Part shown: positions 16,191-25,992 of the stretch, piece by piece
Position numbering within the stretch: the first letter of the stretch is position 1
How the letters are laid out: each line of letters begins with the position of its first letter
Assembly: GCA_012727715.1 (NCBI GenBank)
Contig: JAAYGN010000027.1
Location: forward strand, 1 to 60,491
DNA length: 60,491 nt
Direction of reading: 5' to 3'
Source of the DNA: Desulfovibrionales bacterium
Lineage (GTDB): Bacteria > Desulfobacterota > Desulfovibrionia > Desulfovibrionales > Desulfomicrobiaceae
Notes under the pieces: generated by a model
What the model was told of the DNA's origin: nothing
The model's input: the letters and a program-made list of their open reading frames with translations, nothing else
Databases searched by the model: none
Translations under genes and position numbers: made by a program

Positions 16191-16929
16191 GCGAATTTTA
16201 TTGCGGATTTTTTTACGCACGTATTTTGTGGGTGCGACCTTTAACACCAAGGGTATGCAAAACGTTGGTTTTTTTCATGCTATGGATCCAGGCCTGCAGG
16301 CTCTTTTTGGGCATAACCCCTTGGCATTAAAGCAGGCCCGAGCCAGGTACCTTAAGCACTACAACTCCCACCCATTTTGGGCTCCTTTGCTCGCAGGTAT
16401 CTTTTTGTCCATGGAGCAAAAAATTGCCGCAGGTCTTTTGCCAGCCAAAGTTCTTCCCCAACTGCGTTTAACAACCACATATACCTTGTCCGCCTTGGGA
16501 GATTCTTTTTTTGGTGGCAGTTTTTTGGTCATGTGGTCCCTTATAGCTATGAATTTTGCTGTTTTGGGCTGGTACTGGCCTTTGGCATTGTGGATTGTTT
16601 TTTGTTTTTTAGCCTTGCAGCTATTTAGAATTTATACCTTTGCCCGAGGATATGCCCAAGGCCTCTCCTTTTTGCAGCAATTAAAGTCGTGGGATCTTAT
16701 CAATTGGGGCCAGCGGATCAAAATGGTCAATGGTGTGCTCCTGGCATTATTTTTTGTCCATATTGTTCCTCAAGGATTTTTTTATTTGCCTCTTTGGGCT
16801 ACAACAGCCTGTTTGCTGGCTTTGGCCAGCTCCTGGCGAACCATGGATCGCTTGGTAATTTTTATTATTCTTGGTTTGGCAGGACTTGCAGTGCCCTGGG
16901 ATATGCTTTGCAAGTGGTTGCCCATATAG
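16183..16929 (+). CDS. Mannose-family PTS EIID-like membrane component
   Basis: A 248-residue protein of the mannose/fructose/sorbose EIID family. The N-terminal region has the family core NTKGMQNVGFFHAMDPGLQALFG and HYNSHPFWAPLLAGIFLSMEQ, followed by hydrophobic segments in the second half. EIID normally works only with EIIC, EIIA and EIIB. None of these is in the window; only ptsH and ptsI follow. That may mean the partners are elsewhere, or that the system has a regulatory task. I chose the GTG at 16183; an ATG at 16153 deeper inside rsmI is possible. The stop lies 9 bases before ptsH. Confidence 0.82.
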   Translation: MNKRILLRIFLRTYFVGATFNTKGMQNVGFFHAMDPGLQALFGHNPLALKQARARYLKHYNSHPFWAPLLAGIFLSMEQKIAAGLLPAKVLPQLRLTTTYTLSALGDSFFGGSFLVMWSLIAMNFAVLGWYWPLALWIVFCFLALQLFRIYTFARGYAQGLSFLQQLKSWDLINWGQRIKMVNGVLLALFFVHIVPQGFFYLPLWATTACLLALASSWRTMDRLVIFIILGLAGLAVPWDMLCKWLPI

Positions 16930-16938
16930 GTGAAACAC

Positions 16939-17211
16939 ATGGATGAAGTGCAGGAAAAGATTATTCGGGTAAGCAATAGCCTTGGTATTCATGCTCGGCC
17001 AGCTGGGAAGATTTCACAAGAAGCTCAACGTTACCAGGCACAGGTAATTCTCAAGGCCAATGAGATGGAAGCTGACGCGAAGTCTATTTTAGACATTTTG
17101 GCCTTGGCCGCCCCACAAGGGACGGAGCTCGTCATTCGTACCCAGGGCCCGGATGCGGCACAAGCCATGCAAGGGGTAATAAAAATTTTTGATGATCTCT
17201 TTGGAGAATAA
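16939..17211 (+). CDS. ptsH: Phosphocarrier protein HPr
   Basis: A 90-residue HPr. The phospho-His is in SLGIHARPAG (about residue 18), and the regulatory-Ser region reads AKSILDILALAAPQGT. It relays phosphate from EI to EIIA proteins. I use the ATG at 16939, with AGGTGA five bases upstream, rather than the GTG at 16930. Its stop overlaps the ptsI start (TAATG). Confidence 0.94.
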   Translation: MDEVQEKIIRVSNSLGIHARPAGKISQEAQRYQAQVILKANEMEADAKSILDILALAAPQGTELVIRTQGPDAAQAMQGVIKIFDDLFGE

Positions 17212-18989
17212 TGCTGATGGCTGCACATATCTTGTTTGGCATACCTGTTTCAGCTGGAGTGGCTATTGGCCGGGCCTATTGTCAAAATAGGTGTAATTTT
17301 TCTGGTTTAACTCGCCAAAAAGTTGATATTAAAAATGTTTCCTTGGAAAAACAAAGGCTGACTCAGGCTTTTGATGCAGCATGCCACGACTTAAAGCGGG
17401 TGTTAGAACAGGTGCCCGAAGATCTGAAAGAGCACGCTGCGATTATTGAATCCCATCTTATGATGCTCAAAGATCAAAAATTTCAACAACGGGCCCTGGA
17501 TCATATTGATACAGGCTTGATTAATGCCGAATGGGCGTTAGAACAGGCTGTCCTTGAAGTACAGGAGATGTTTGCAGCCATTGCCGATGAATATCTGCGA
17601 CAACGGATTCAGGATGTACGTTTGGTTGCTGAACGGGTTTTGGGCAAACTTATTGGTTGTAGCAATGAATTACAGGCTTTTACCCATCGAGCTATTTTAT
17701 TTGCACGAGACCTATCTCCTGCTGATACCATTGAGCTTGATGTTAATAAAATTATGGCTTTTGCCACGGCACAAGGTGGCAAAACTTCTCATGTGGGAAT
17801 TTTGGCTCGCTCTTTACAAATCCCAGCTGTTGTTGGTGTGGAGGGCCTGGAAGGGGCTTTAACTGGCGGCGAAGTGGTCATCTTAGATGGGTTTCTTGGA
17901 CGCATTATCCTGGATCCTGATGAAGAAGAACTGGCTCGCTACACAGACTTGCAGACCCAGTTTGAAAGTTATCAGGCGACCATCATGCGTTCCTGCCAGT
18001 TGCCGGCTGAAACCTTGGATGGCTATCGCATGCAAATTCTCGCCAATATTGAGCTTTTTGAAGAAGTGGTAGCGGTCAATGACAATGGCGGTGAAGGTAT
18101 TGGTCTGTTCCGCTCTGAGTATAGTTATTTAAGTCGTGTAGATATGCCTACCGAGGAAGAACTTACAGAAATTTACACGGATATGGCTTCCTTGGTGGCG
18201 CCTAAAAAACTTATTATCCGCACTCTAGATGTGGGGGCGGACAAGCTTATGCGTTCCCAATTACCTGTGGAAGGTAATCCAGCTCTTGGACTACGTGCCA
18301 TTCGCTATTGTCTGAAGCATAGGGATGTCTTTCGTACTCAGCTTCGAGCCATTCTTAAGGCTAGCGTCCTTGGCAATGTATCCATGATGTTTCCCATGAT
18401 CTCTGGTATACAGGAGTTGGTGGAGGCCAAAAAATTTTATCGTGAAGTTCAAAGTGAAATGCGTACTCAGGGTATTGTCTTTCGAGAAGACATGCCTTTG
18501 GGTATTATGGTCGAGGTACCCAGTGCGGTCATTACTGCGGATGTTTTGGCACAAGAAGTTGATTTTTTTAGTATTGGTACCAATGATCTTATCCAGTATT
18601 CCTTGGGTATTGACCGTACGAACAAGGATGTCGCCTATTTGTATCAGCCCTTACATCCGGCAGTAGTCCGGTCCATTAAGTGGGTGGTAGATGCTGCTCA
18701 TCGGGCCGGAATAGAGGTATGTTTATGCGGAGAATTGGCCGCTGATCCCTTTTGCATTCCCATTTTAATGGGCATGCAAGTGGATTCCATTAGCCTTGGG
18801 CCTCAAGCCATTCCCGGTATTAAACATATTGTGCGTCAGACTTCCATGGAGGAATGTACCGCCTTGCTCAAACAGGTTATGGCCAGTCATTCTGTAGCGC
18901 GCAACAACAAATTGGTGCGGGATATGATTTTTCGTCATTTTCCCGAGGAACTTTTATTTTACTCTTCCCTGGCTTATGATCAGGATTAA
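17211..18989 (+). CDS. ptsI: Phosphoenolpyruvate-protein phosphotransferase (PTS enzyme I)
   Basis: A 592-residue enzyme I. The N-terminal domain carries the catalytic His194 in ATAQGGKTSHVGILAR. The C-terminal PEP domain has DFFSIGTNDLIQYSLGIDR and the Cys in VCLCGELAADP. It moves phosphate from phosphoenolpyruvate to HPr. ATG codons at 17211 and 17217 are both possible starts; GGAG at 17203 slightly favours the second. No GAF domain is present, so it is the sugar-type EI rather than the nitrogen-PTS PtsP. It lies between HPr and smpB. With only EIID nearby, its downstream acceptors are unclear. Confidence 0.95.
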   Translation: MLMAAHILFGIPVSAGVAIGRAYCQNRCNFSGLTRQKVDIKNVSLEKQRLTQAFDAACHDLKRVLEQVPEDLKEHAAIIESHLMMLKDQKFQQRALDHIDTGLINAEWALEQAVLEVQEMFAAIADEYLRQRIQDVRLVAERVLGKLIGCSNELQAFTHRAILFARDLSPADTIELDVNKIMAFATAQGGKTSHVGILARSLQIPAVVGVEGLEGALTGGEVVILDGFLGRIILDPDEEELARYTDLQTQFESYQATIMRSCQLPAETLDGYRMQILANIELFEEVVAVNDNGGEGIGLFRSEYSYLSRVDMPTEEELTEIYTDMASLVAPKKLIIRTLDVGADKLMRSQLPVEGNPALGLRAIRYCLKHRDVFRTQLRAILKASVLGNVSMMFPMISGIQELVEAKKFYREVQSEMRTQGIVFREDMPLGIMVEVPSAVITADVLAQEVDFFSIGTNDLIQYSLGIDRTNKDVAYLYQPLHPAVVRSIKWVVDAAHRAGIEVCLCGELAADPFCIPILMGMQVDSISLGPQAIPGIKHIVRQTSMEECTALLKQVMASHSVARNNKLVRDMIFRHFPEELLFYSSLAYDQD

Positions 18990-19003
18990 AGGTATATATT
19001 TGT

Positions 19004-19468
19004 ATGTGTGCCAAGCCTACGGGTATAAAAATTATTGCTACTCACCGCAAAGCTCGTCATTTGTATGAACTCCTTGATTTTTTTGAAGCGGGTATTGTTT
19101 TGACTGGTTCTGAAGTCAAGTCCCTGCGTGCGGGAAAAATAAGCTTTATGGATGGATATGTACGTATAAGCGGCGGCGAAGCCTTATTATCAGGTGTGCA
19201 TATCGCCACTTATGCCAATGCTGGCTATGCACAACACGATCCAGATCGTGAGCGCAAGCTGCTTTTACACAAGCACGAAATTAACGCCCTCAGGGCCAAG
19301 ATGGAACAAAAGGGACTGACCATTGTGCCCACCAAGGTTTATTTTAAAAATGGCAAGATTAAGGTGGAACTGGCTTTGGCGCGGGGCAAGAAGATCCATG
19401 ACCGACGAGAAGACTTGAAGCAGCAGGCCATTAAACGGGATCTGGAACGGGAGTTTGGCCGCAGCTAG
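19004..19468 (+). CDS. smpB: SsrA-binding protein SmpB
   Basis: A 154-residue SmpB that binds tmRNA and places it in stalled ribosomes. Conserved parts are FEAGIVLTGSEVKSLRAGK, the GYAQHDPDRERKLLLHK loop and the C-terminal GKKIHDRREDLK. It closes the plus-strand run, 14 bases after ptsI. I looked for the tmRNA gene beside it and did not find one. Confidence 0.96.
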   Translation: MCAKPTGIKIIATHRKARHLYELLDFFEAGIVLTGSEVKSLRAGKISFMDGYVRISGGEALLSGVHIATYANAGYAQHDPDRERKLLLHKHEINALRAKMEQKGLTIVPTKVYFKNGKIKVELALARGKKIHDRREDLKQQAIKRDLEREFGRS

Positions 19469-19511
19469 TTTGGGGGTTTTTAGTCAACCCAGGAGAACAG
19501 GAGCTATAAAC

Positions 19512-20090
19512 TCACCCTTTTGTCATGTGCTGGGTAATAAAGTCCTGGGTCTGGTAACAGGCAATACCGATATTTTGAATATCCACAATATTGGCCTGAT
19601 GGATTTCTGGAGTCCGTGAGGATGATGCGTCAGTGAGCAGGATCATTTCATAGTCCAGGCTCAGGCCATCAAAAAGGGTAGTACGTAAACATACAGGGAG
19701 CTGGGTACCCGTAACCACGACTCGCTTGACCTGCAACCGTCGAAGCATGAGGTCAAGCTCGGTGTACATAAAGGCACTAAAGCGTTGTTTAACAATCCGG
19801 TATTCTCCTTCTTCAGGCTCAAGACCAGGAGCAATACGTACTCCGGGTGTTCCCGGTACCAGCATGGGGTTGGCCAGCAAGGATGGCAGACGGGTTATTT
19901 CCACATCTGAACCATCGGCTCGGTATTCACGTACCACATGAAAAATGGGCCAGTTCAGTTCGCGAAATTGGAGTAATATCTTACGAATCATGGGAATGGT
20001 GGCATGGGCTCCAGGTATTTCGCAGGCTCCTCCAGGCACGGAAAAATCGTGTTGCATGTCAATAATTAAAAGGGCTGTTCGGTTCATCAT
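19512..20090 (-). CDS. Isochorismatase-family cysteine hydrolase
   Basis: A 192-residue alpha/beta hydrolase of the isochorismatase-like superfamily. The catalytic triad is visible: Asp11 in LIIDMQHDF, Lys101 in IVKQRFSAF and Cys134 in TGTQLPVCLRTT. Members hydrolyse amides such as nicotinamide, ureidoacrylate or N-carbamoyl compounds; the substrate is not clear here. Two ATG codons in tandem (20088-20090 and 20085-20087) follow AAGGAAAG. It stands alone on the minus strand between smpB and secA. Confidence 0.85.
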   Translation of the reverse strand: MMNRTALLIIDMQHDFSVPGGACEIPGAHATIPMIRKILLQFRELNWPIFHVVREYRADGSDVEITRLPSLLANPMLVPGTPGVRIAPGLEPEEGEYRIVKQRFSAFMYTELDLMLRRLQVKRVVVTGTQLPVCLRTTLFDGLSLDYEMILLTDASSSRTPEIHQANIVDIQNIGIACYQTQDFITQHMTKG

Positions 20091-20237
20091 GCTTTCCTTA
20101 TCTGATTGTCATTAGACATAATTTGCCTTAGTGCGAGAGCGCATATTTCGGAAGAAAAGGGTTTATTTAATAAAAACTAGCTGGGACTTTGCTGTTGGGC
20201 AAGGACAATTCTCAGGATAAGAATTTCGGGAGTATTC

Positions 20238-22748
20238 ATGTTTGGTTATTTGTCCAAAAAAATATTTGGCTCTAGAAATGATAGATTTTTAAAATCCTTA
20301 CACTCCACTGTTGATCAAATCAATAGCCTGGAAAAGGATATGACCGGCTTGGCAGAAAGTGATTTTCCTTCACGTATTAACGGGTATCGAGAGGCTGTGG
20401 CCCAAGGAAGTAGCCTGGATGAGCTCTTGCCTCAAGTGTTTGCTCTAACCCGCGAGGCCAGCCGCCGAGTTTTGCAGATGCGTCATTTTGATGTGCAGCT
20501 TATGGGTGGCATGATTTTGCACCAGGGCAAAATCGCTGAAATGAAGACTGGTGAGGGAAAAACCCTGGTTGCAACCTTGCCCGTGGTTTTAAATGCGTTG
20601 TCCGGGCGTGGGGTACATGTGATCACGGTGAATGATTATCTCGCCAGCCGTGATGCTGCCTGGATGGGTAAACTGTATGAATTCTTAGGTCTTAGCGTAG
20701 GAGTCATTGTCCATGGCCTAACGGATAGTGAGCGACAAGCTGGCTATGCAGCGGATGTTACCTATGGAACCAACAACGAGTTTGGTTTTGATTATTTGCG
20801 CGACAACATGAAGTTTTACAAGCACCAATTGGTACAACGTCCCCTGAATTTTGCCATTGTGGACGAAGTGGACTCCATTCTTATTGATGAGGCTCGGACT
20901 CCTTTGATTATTTCTGGACCGGGTGAAAAATCCACCTCCATGTATGGTCGCATTAATGCTATTGTGCCCAAATTACAGCGCGATGAAGACTTTTCCATTG
21001 ATGAAAAGGCCCGCACCGTGGTCTTAACCGATGAGGGAGTCGCTCATTGTGAAGAAATATTACATGTTCCCAATCTTTTTGATGCTGCCAATATCACCTT
21101 GCAGCATCATATTCTTCAAGCCCTGCGGGCCCATTTTTTGTTTTCTTTGGATGACCATTATATTGTTAAGGATGATCAGGTGGTCATTGTTGATGAATTT
21201 ACCGGACGGCTCATGCCTGGACGCCGTTTTAGCGATGGGTTGCATCAAGCCTTGGAAGCCAAGGAAGGGGTCAAGATTGAGGCAGAAAACCAGACGTTGG
21301 CTTCTATCACTTTTCAGAACTACTTTCGTATGTACACCAAGCTGGCTGGGATGACAGGTACAGCTGACACAGAAGCTGTGGAATTCCAGCAGATCTATGG
21401 GCTGGAAGTTATTGTTGCCCCACCGAACAAGAAAATGATCCGTAAGGATTTCCCTGATGTTATTTTAAAAACTCAGGACGAAAAATATACAGCCATTGTT
21501 AATGAAATTTCTGAGTTACATGGCAAGGGCCAGCCAGTGTTGGTGGGCACTACGTCCATTGAAAAATCTGAATATATCAGTTCGTTGCTCAAGAAAAAAC
21601 GAGTGCCCCACGAGGTCTTAAATGCCAAATACCATGAAAAGGAAGCAGAGATTATTGCTTTGGCCGGGCATAAGGGACGAGTGACCATTGCTACAAACAT
21701 GGCCGGGCGTGGTACTGATATTGTGCTGGGTGATGGTGTGCGCGAACTGGGAGGTCTGCATATTCTTGGCTCCGAACGGCATGAAAGTCGCCGTATCGAC
21801 AATCAGCTCCGAGGTCGAGCTGGTCGCCAGGGTGATCCAGGATCATCACGTTTTTATTTGGCCTTGGATGATACTTTGATGCGTATTTTTGGATCTGAAC
21901 GCATTGCTGGCATAATGGAAAAATTAGGTTTGGAAGACGGGCAAACTATTGAGAATACTTTTATTACCCGATCCATTGAAAATGCTCAAAAACGGGTTGA
22001 AGGACATAATTTCGAAATTCGCAAGCAACTTCTTGATTATGATAATGTCATGAATCAGCAGCGTGAGGTAATTTATGCTTTGCGTCGAGAATTTATGACT
22101 ATTGAAAACTTGGACGACACAGTGGCTGAGTTTGTGGATGACTTGCTGAGTGAAGTGTATGAGCCTTTGGAGCAAAAAAAGACGTACACCGAGCCGTTAG
22201 AAGAAATCCAGGCCATGATTCGTTCCAAACTGGATGAAATTTTTACTTTAGCGCGAGTGGTAGAACCAGGAAAGTTTGTTGATCGAGAGACAGCTCGCAG
22301 TAAAATTCTTTCCATTCTCAGTGGCCATGCTCAGGCTGCCCCTGATCAATATCAGGAGGTATTGCGTTTTTTTCTTCTGGACGCCCTGGATCGCAATTGG
22401 AAAGAGCATCTGCTACAAATGGATTATTTGAAAGAAGGTATTGGTTTACGTGGTTATGCCCAGCGTGATCCCAAGCAAGAATATAAACGAGAAGGCTTTG
22501 AGCTTTTTGAAGATCTTCTTTTTAGAATTCGGGAAAATACCCTCAAGGCTTTGACCAGATTACAAATTGAAATTGTTAATCAGGAAGAGCTTAAGCACGA
22601 AGAACAGGGTGAGGTGAAGTACGCCAGTGGTGAAGAAGCAGCAAAAGCTAAACCGGAAACTGTACGACGTGTAGATCCCAAGGTAGGACGCAACGATCCA
22701 TGTCCCTGTGGCAGTGGGTTAAAATATAAGCGATGTTGTGGTCGGTAA
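20238..22748 (+). CDS. secA: Preprotein translocase ATPase SecA
   Basis: An 836-residue SecA motor for protein export through SecYEG. Landmarks: Walker [11 protein letters not shown] at 101-110, [33 protein letters not shown], the [13 protein letters not shown] helicase motif, and the C-terminal zinc-binding SecB/ribosome segment [17 protein letters not shown]. Length and domain order are normal. GGGAG precedes the ATG. It has its own 147-base upstream region and ends at a strong terminator shared with the convergent cydB. Confidence 0.97.
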   Translation: MFGYLSKKIFGSRNDRFLKSLHSTVDQINSLEKDMTGLAESDFPSRINGYREAVAQGSSLDELLPQVFALTREASRRVLQMRHFDVQLMGGMILHQGKIAEMKTGEGKTLVATLPVVLNALSGRGVHVITVNDYLASRDAAWMGKLYEFLGLSVGVIVHGLTDSERQAGYAADVTYGTNNEFGFDYLRDNMKFYKHQLVQRPLNFAIVDEVDSILIDEARTPLIISGPGEKSTSMYGRINAIVPKLQRDEDFSIDEKARTVVLTDEGVAHCEEILHVPNLFDAANITLQHHILQALRAHFLFSLDDHYIVKDDQVVIVDEFTGRLMPGRRFSDGLHQALEAKEGVKIEAENQTLASITFQNYFRMYTKLAGMTGTADTEAVEFQQIYGLEVIVAPPNKKMIRKDFPDVILKTQDEKYTAIVNEISELHGKGQPVLVGTTSIEKSEYISSLLKKKRVPHEVLNAKYHEKEAEIIALAGHKGRVTIATNMAGRGTDIVLGDGVRELGGLHILGSERHESRRIDNQLRGRAGRQGDPGSSRFYLALDDTLMRIFGSERIAGIMEKLGLEDGQTIENTFITRSIENAQKRVEGHNFEIRKQLLDYDNVMNQQREVIYALRREFMTIENLDDTVAEFVDDLLSEVYEPLEQKKTYTEPLEEIQAMIRSKLDEIFTLARVVEPGKFVDRETARSKILSILSGHAQAAPDQYQEVLRFFLLDALDRNWKEHLLQMDYLKEGIGLRGYAQRDPKQEYKREGFELFEDLLFRIRENTLKALTRLQIEIVNQEELKHEEQGEVKYASGEEAAKAKPETVRRVDPKVGRNDPCPCGSGLKYKRCCGR

Positions 22749-22760
22749 TGAGCTGATCAT

Positions 22761-22789
22761 AAAAAACCCCGGATTTGCCGGGGTTTTTT
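22761..22789. terminator. Bidirectional intrinsic terminator between secA and cydB
   Basis: A 12-bp perfect stem (AAAAAACCCCGG / CCGGGGTTTTTT) with a 5-base loop ATTTG. It is A-rich before and T-rich after, so it works in both directions for the convergent genes secA (plus) and cydB (minus). Confidence 0.92.
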
Positions 22790-22825
22790 ATTTGAGGAGT
22801 CCAAGCTCTTAATACAGAAGATGTA

Positions 22826-23851
22826 TTAGTATGCCCCATCTTGTTCTAGATGGTGGTCAGTAATCTTGTGGCTAAAGGTGCGGTGTAACCAGAATTGGTA
22901 AAAAGCCACCAGGGGGACAAAAACAAGAGCCACGATAAGCATAATAGACAGGGTCAGGGTGCTGGAGGCAGCATTCATAATGGTCACTGAATAATCTAAC
23001 GAAATACTGGAGGGTAAAATAGTTGGATATAGTCCAACAACTCCAAAGAGGGTCAGGCCAGTGATGAGCACAGCAGATAAGCCCCAGGCGTACCACCAGT
23101 CTTGTCTGCCAATCTGACGGCCCATGAGCACGAGGGCCAGAACTGGAACCAGTAAAACCACAAACATGAGGGGGTTACGCAGATAATTGTTTAGCAAGTC
23201 AGTATACATAAGTGTGAGCACTACAAAAAGGCTGACAATGGCTATAAGTATGGGCCAGAAATTTTTAGCCAAAGCTGCCGCGCGTTGTTGCAGGTCGCCC
23301 TTTGTCCTTGCAGTTAGCCACAATGCCCCATGCATAATAAAAAGGGCCACAAATAAGAGTCCTCCGGCCAGACCGTAGGGATTAAGCAGTAAAAGCCAGG
23401 AGCCCTGGAACACACCGTGTTCATCTAAAGGCAGGCCCATAAAAATATTGGCAAAAGCTACACCAAAAAGAAGGGCAGGTAAAAAGCTGCCTATGGTGGC
23501 ACCCCAATCCCAGACTTTTCGCCAGGTGTCATTTTCGACCTGATGACGAAATTCTAAAGATACCCCCCGGATAATCAGGGCAAATAAAAGGAGCATAAGC
23601 GGGGTATATAAGCTGCTGAACATAACAGCATAGGCCTTGGGGAAAGCAGCAAAGGTTACTCCACCGGCAGTGATGAGCCAGACTTCATTACCGTCCCAAA
23701 AGGGCCCCATGGTATTGAGCATAATCCGTCGATCACGATTGGTTTTTCCCAATACAGGAATAAGGCTACCTACACCCAGGTCGTAGCCATCCAGAGTAAA
23801 ATAAATAGCCCAGAGTACTCCCCAAAGTAAGAACCAAATGGTTTCCAGCAT
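22826..23851 (-). CDS. cydB: Cytochrome bd quinol oxidase subunit II
   Basis: A 341-residue eight- or nine-helix membrane protein with the CydB opening WFLLWGVLWAIYFTLDGYDL, GVGSL, and DGNEVWLITAGGVTFAAFPKAY. With CydA it reduces oxygen to water with quinol electrons at high oxygen affinity, a protective enzyme in sulfate reducers. The ATG at 23849-23851 sits 8 bases from AAGGAGA; a TTG two codons earlier is too near. It follows cydA by 27 bases. No CydX-like small gene was recognised downstream before the terminator. Confidence 0.95.
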   Translation of the reverse strand: MLETIWFLLWGVLWAIYFTLDGYDLGVGSLIPVLGKTNRDRRIMLNTMGPFWDGNEVWLITAGGVTFAAFPKAYAVMFSSLYTPLMLLLFALIIRGVSLEFRHQVENDTWRKVWDWGATIGSFLPALLFGVAFANIFMGLPLDEHGVFQGSWLLLLNPYGLAGGLLFVALFIMHGALWLTARTKGDLQQRAAALAKNFWPILIAIVSLFVVLTLMYTDLLNNYLRNPLMFVVLLVPVLALVLMGRQIGRQDWWYAWGLSAVLITGLTLFGVVGLYPTILPSSISLDYSVTIMNAASSTLTLSIMLIVALVFVPLVAFYQFWLHRTFSHKITDHHLEQDGAY

Positions 23852-23878
23852 GGTCAATTCTCCTTGTACCCAATGAAG

Positions 23879-25186
23879 CTATGCTTCCACAGGGCCTTTT
23901 TTGGCAAATTTATATAGAAGGTAGATATCCACAGCTCCAAGCAGAGCGTAGAGCACGGTCAGGGCTACCAAGGAAAAGGCTACTTCTGAGGTGACTATGG
24001 GAGAAACAGCATCAGCGGTGCGCATCAGCCCATACACTATCCACGGCTGGCGGCCTACTTCAGCCACAATCCAGCCAGCTTCTATAGCCAAATAGGGTAA
24101 AGGAATGGCCATGAGCATGGTTTTGAGAAGCCAGGGAGTATTTGTGAGCTGATTGCGTCGTAAATAGGCCCAGATAGCCAAAATGGGGAGCAGGGTGCCA
24201 ATGCCGACCATGGCTCTAAAGGATAAAAAGGTCATGAGTACCGGAGGACGGTCCTCTTGGGGCCAATCTTTTAAACCCTGAACAGGAGCACTAAAAGAAT
24301 TGTGGGCTAAAAAAGACAGACCACCAGGAATACCCAAAAATTCAATGGTATTGCGTTCATTTTTCTCATCAGGGACAACGAACAGATACATGGGTGCACC
24401 ATCTTCATGGCTTTCCCACAAGGATTCCATGGCTGCCAATTTAGCAGGCTGAATTCTGGTTACTTCCTGAGCATGATGATGCCCCTGGATAACAACAACA
24501 ATTGAGAAGATTAAAGCGAAGACCATACCCATGCGAAAGGATTTGGTAAAAAATTCCACATGCTGTTTTTTGAGTAAATGGTATGCAGACACGCCCATGA
24601 GAAAGAACCCAGCCAAGGTAAAAGCAGCACTTAAGGTATGAATATATTGCTGCCAGGCAAAGGGATTGGTAATAACTGTAAAAAAATTATCCAGTTCTGC
24701 ACGACCATTACGCAGAACATAGCCCACCGGGTTTTGCATAAAGGCGTTGGCAATGAGAATCCACAAGGCCGAGACGTTGGAGGCAATGGCTACCAACCAG
24801 ATACAGGCTGCATGCATTTTAGGCGAAAGGATATGCCAGCCAAAGATCCAGGCTCCCAAAAAGGTGGATTCCAGAAAAAAGGCAGTCGTGGCTTCAATGG
24901 CTAAGAGGGAGCCAAAAATATCACCGACATATTCGGAATATCTGGACCAATTAGTGCCAAATTGAAATTCCAAAGTAATGCCCGTGACCACCCCCAAAAC
25001 AAAGTTGATGACAAAGAGCTTGCCCCAAAACTTGGTCATCCGCTTGTACAGCTCATCACCTGTACGCACGTATTTGGTCTCCATAATGGCTACCAAAATA
25101 GACAGTCCCAGAGTCAGGGGGACAAAAATAAAGTGGAACATGGTGGCCATGGCAAATTGGAGCCGAGAGAGCATGAGCACGTCCAT
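23879..25186 (-). CDS. cydA: Cytochrome bd quinol oxidase subunit I
   Basis: A 435-residue CydA with about nine helices. The haem ligand His18 lies in RLQFAMATMFHFIFVPLTLG, the family motif GRQPWIVYG lies near residue 385, and the central quinol loop is short (no long insertion), as in the short-Q-loop class. It carries hemes b558, b595 and d with CydB. GGAG precedes the ATG. It is 22 bases behind a HEAT-repeat gene and ahead of cydB, so the three are probably one transcript. Confidence 0.96.
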   Translation of the reverse strand: MDVLMLSRLQFAMATMFHFIFVPLTLGLSILVAIMETKYVRTGDELYKRMTKFWGKLFVINFVLGVVTGITLEFQFGTNWSRYSEYVGDIFGSLLAIEATTAFFLESTFLGAWIFGWHILSPKMHAACIWLVAIASNVSALWILIANAFMQNPVGYVLRNGRAELDNFFTVITNPFAWQQYIHTLSAAFTLAGFFLMGVSAYHLLKKQHVEFFTKSFRMGMVFALIFSIVVVIQGHHHAQEVTRIQPAKLAAMESLWESHEDGAPMYLFVVPDEKNERNTIEFLGIPGGLSFLAHNSFSAPVQGLKDWPQEDRPPVLMTFLSFRAMVGIGTLLPILAIWAYLRRNQLTNTPWLLKTMLMAIPLPYLAIEAGWIVAEVGRQPWIVYGLMRTADAVSPIVTSEVAFSLVALTVLYALLGAVDIYLLYKFAKKGPVEA

Positions 25187-25208
25187 ATTGGTTCTCCTCT
25201 ACCGGGGG

Positions 25209-25904
25209 TTACATTGGGCTATTGGTTATGTGGTCCAGGGCTTCCTGAGCCAGGAAAGCTAGGGTAGGGTAGGTGAGCTGTCGGTCCAAATAGAGCTCAA
25301 TAACACTTTGATCAGCAAGCATGGTTTGTAGGGTGGATTGTGCGGCCTTGATTTTCAGCAGTCCACAGGACCACGCAGCCAAGGCTCGAATGGTTGTGTC
25401 GCAATCTGTAAGTAAGCACAATAAATCTGCTTCAGCCTGCTGGGCCAGTTCTGGTCGTACCTGGGCCAGACGTCCCACACCCCAGACTGCACCACGGCGC
25501 AAGGGGGCGTGCTCCAGATAGCAATCCGGACGACAATGGTCTTCATGGATATAAGCCAGAACATGGTTATGATATTCCTTGGCCATAAGGGGGCTTTGGA
25601 CAACAACTTCAGCCATGGCTTCAGGGGAGCCCCAGCCAATACCACCAGATTCGTCATTGAGATTCCAGATAAAACGACGCATGATTACCCGGGCTTTTTC
25701 CGGGGTTTGCTCGGACATGGCCTTGACCACCACCCCAAAGGCAGTGATGGCGTGCCAGCGTATCAGGGGTGAGATATTATGCAGGGCAGAAAAAAGGGGA
25801 CTGATGGCTTTTTGCCGCAGCTCAACCAATTCATGCAAATGTTTTTGCCAGTTATCGGCAGCCAAAAGAGTGAGGATATGCTTTTTACGTTGGCGAGTAT
25901 TCAT
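25209..25904 (-). CDS. HEAT-repeat protein of the cydAB operon
   Basis: A 231-residue soluble, mostly helical protein. Several HEAT-like helix pairs are visible (ISPLIRWHAITAFGVVV, APLRRGAVWGVGRLA, DTTIRALAAWSCGLL). A striking conserved-looking stretch, NDESGGIGWGSPEAMAE, lies at about 83-99. I recognise it as a HEAT/PBS-lyase-like protein of a type found in Desulfovibrio genomes, without an assigned function. It is first in a likely unit with cydA and cydB (22-base gap), hinting at a role in making, tuning or sensing the oxidase. The start lacks a Shine-Dalgarno, and a strong terminator ends about 25 bases upstream, which is odd. Confidence 0.78.
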   Translation of the reverse strand: MNTRQRKKHILTLLAADNWQKHLHELVELRQKAISPLFSALHNISPLIRWHAITAFGVVVKAMSEQTPEKARVIMRRFIWNLNDESGGIGWGSPEAMAEVVVQSPLMAKEYHNHVLAYIHEDHCRPDCYLEHAPLRRGAVWGVGRLAQVRPELAQQAEADLLCLLTDCDTTIRALAAWSCGLLKIKAAQSTLQTMLADQSVIELYLDRQLTYPTLAFLAQEALDHITNSPM

Positions 25905-25929
25905 TTTGAATCATGCCCCAAAAGGATAA

Positions 25930-25973
25930 AAAAGCAGGGATTGTGGGGCTTAATTTTCTGCCCGACAATCCCT
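25930..25973 (-). terminator. Intrinsic terminator after roo
   Basis: On the minus strand a 14-bp stem with one mismatch (AGGGATTGTCGGGC / GCCCCACAATCCCT; 25960-25973 and 25936-25949) and a 10-base loop is followed by GCTTTTTT. It ends roo transcription only about 25 bases ahead of the next gene's start codon (25904). Confidence 0.88.
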
Positions 25974-25992
25974 TGTATTGATAGGTAACTGA

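Noticed and set aside
19469-19511. tmRNA gene beside smpB
   Set aside because: The gap is only 43 bases and shows no tRNA-like ends; the next gene follows at once.
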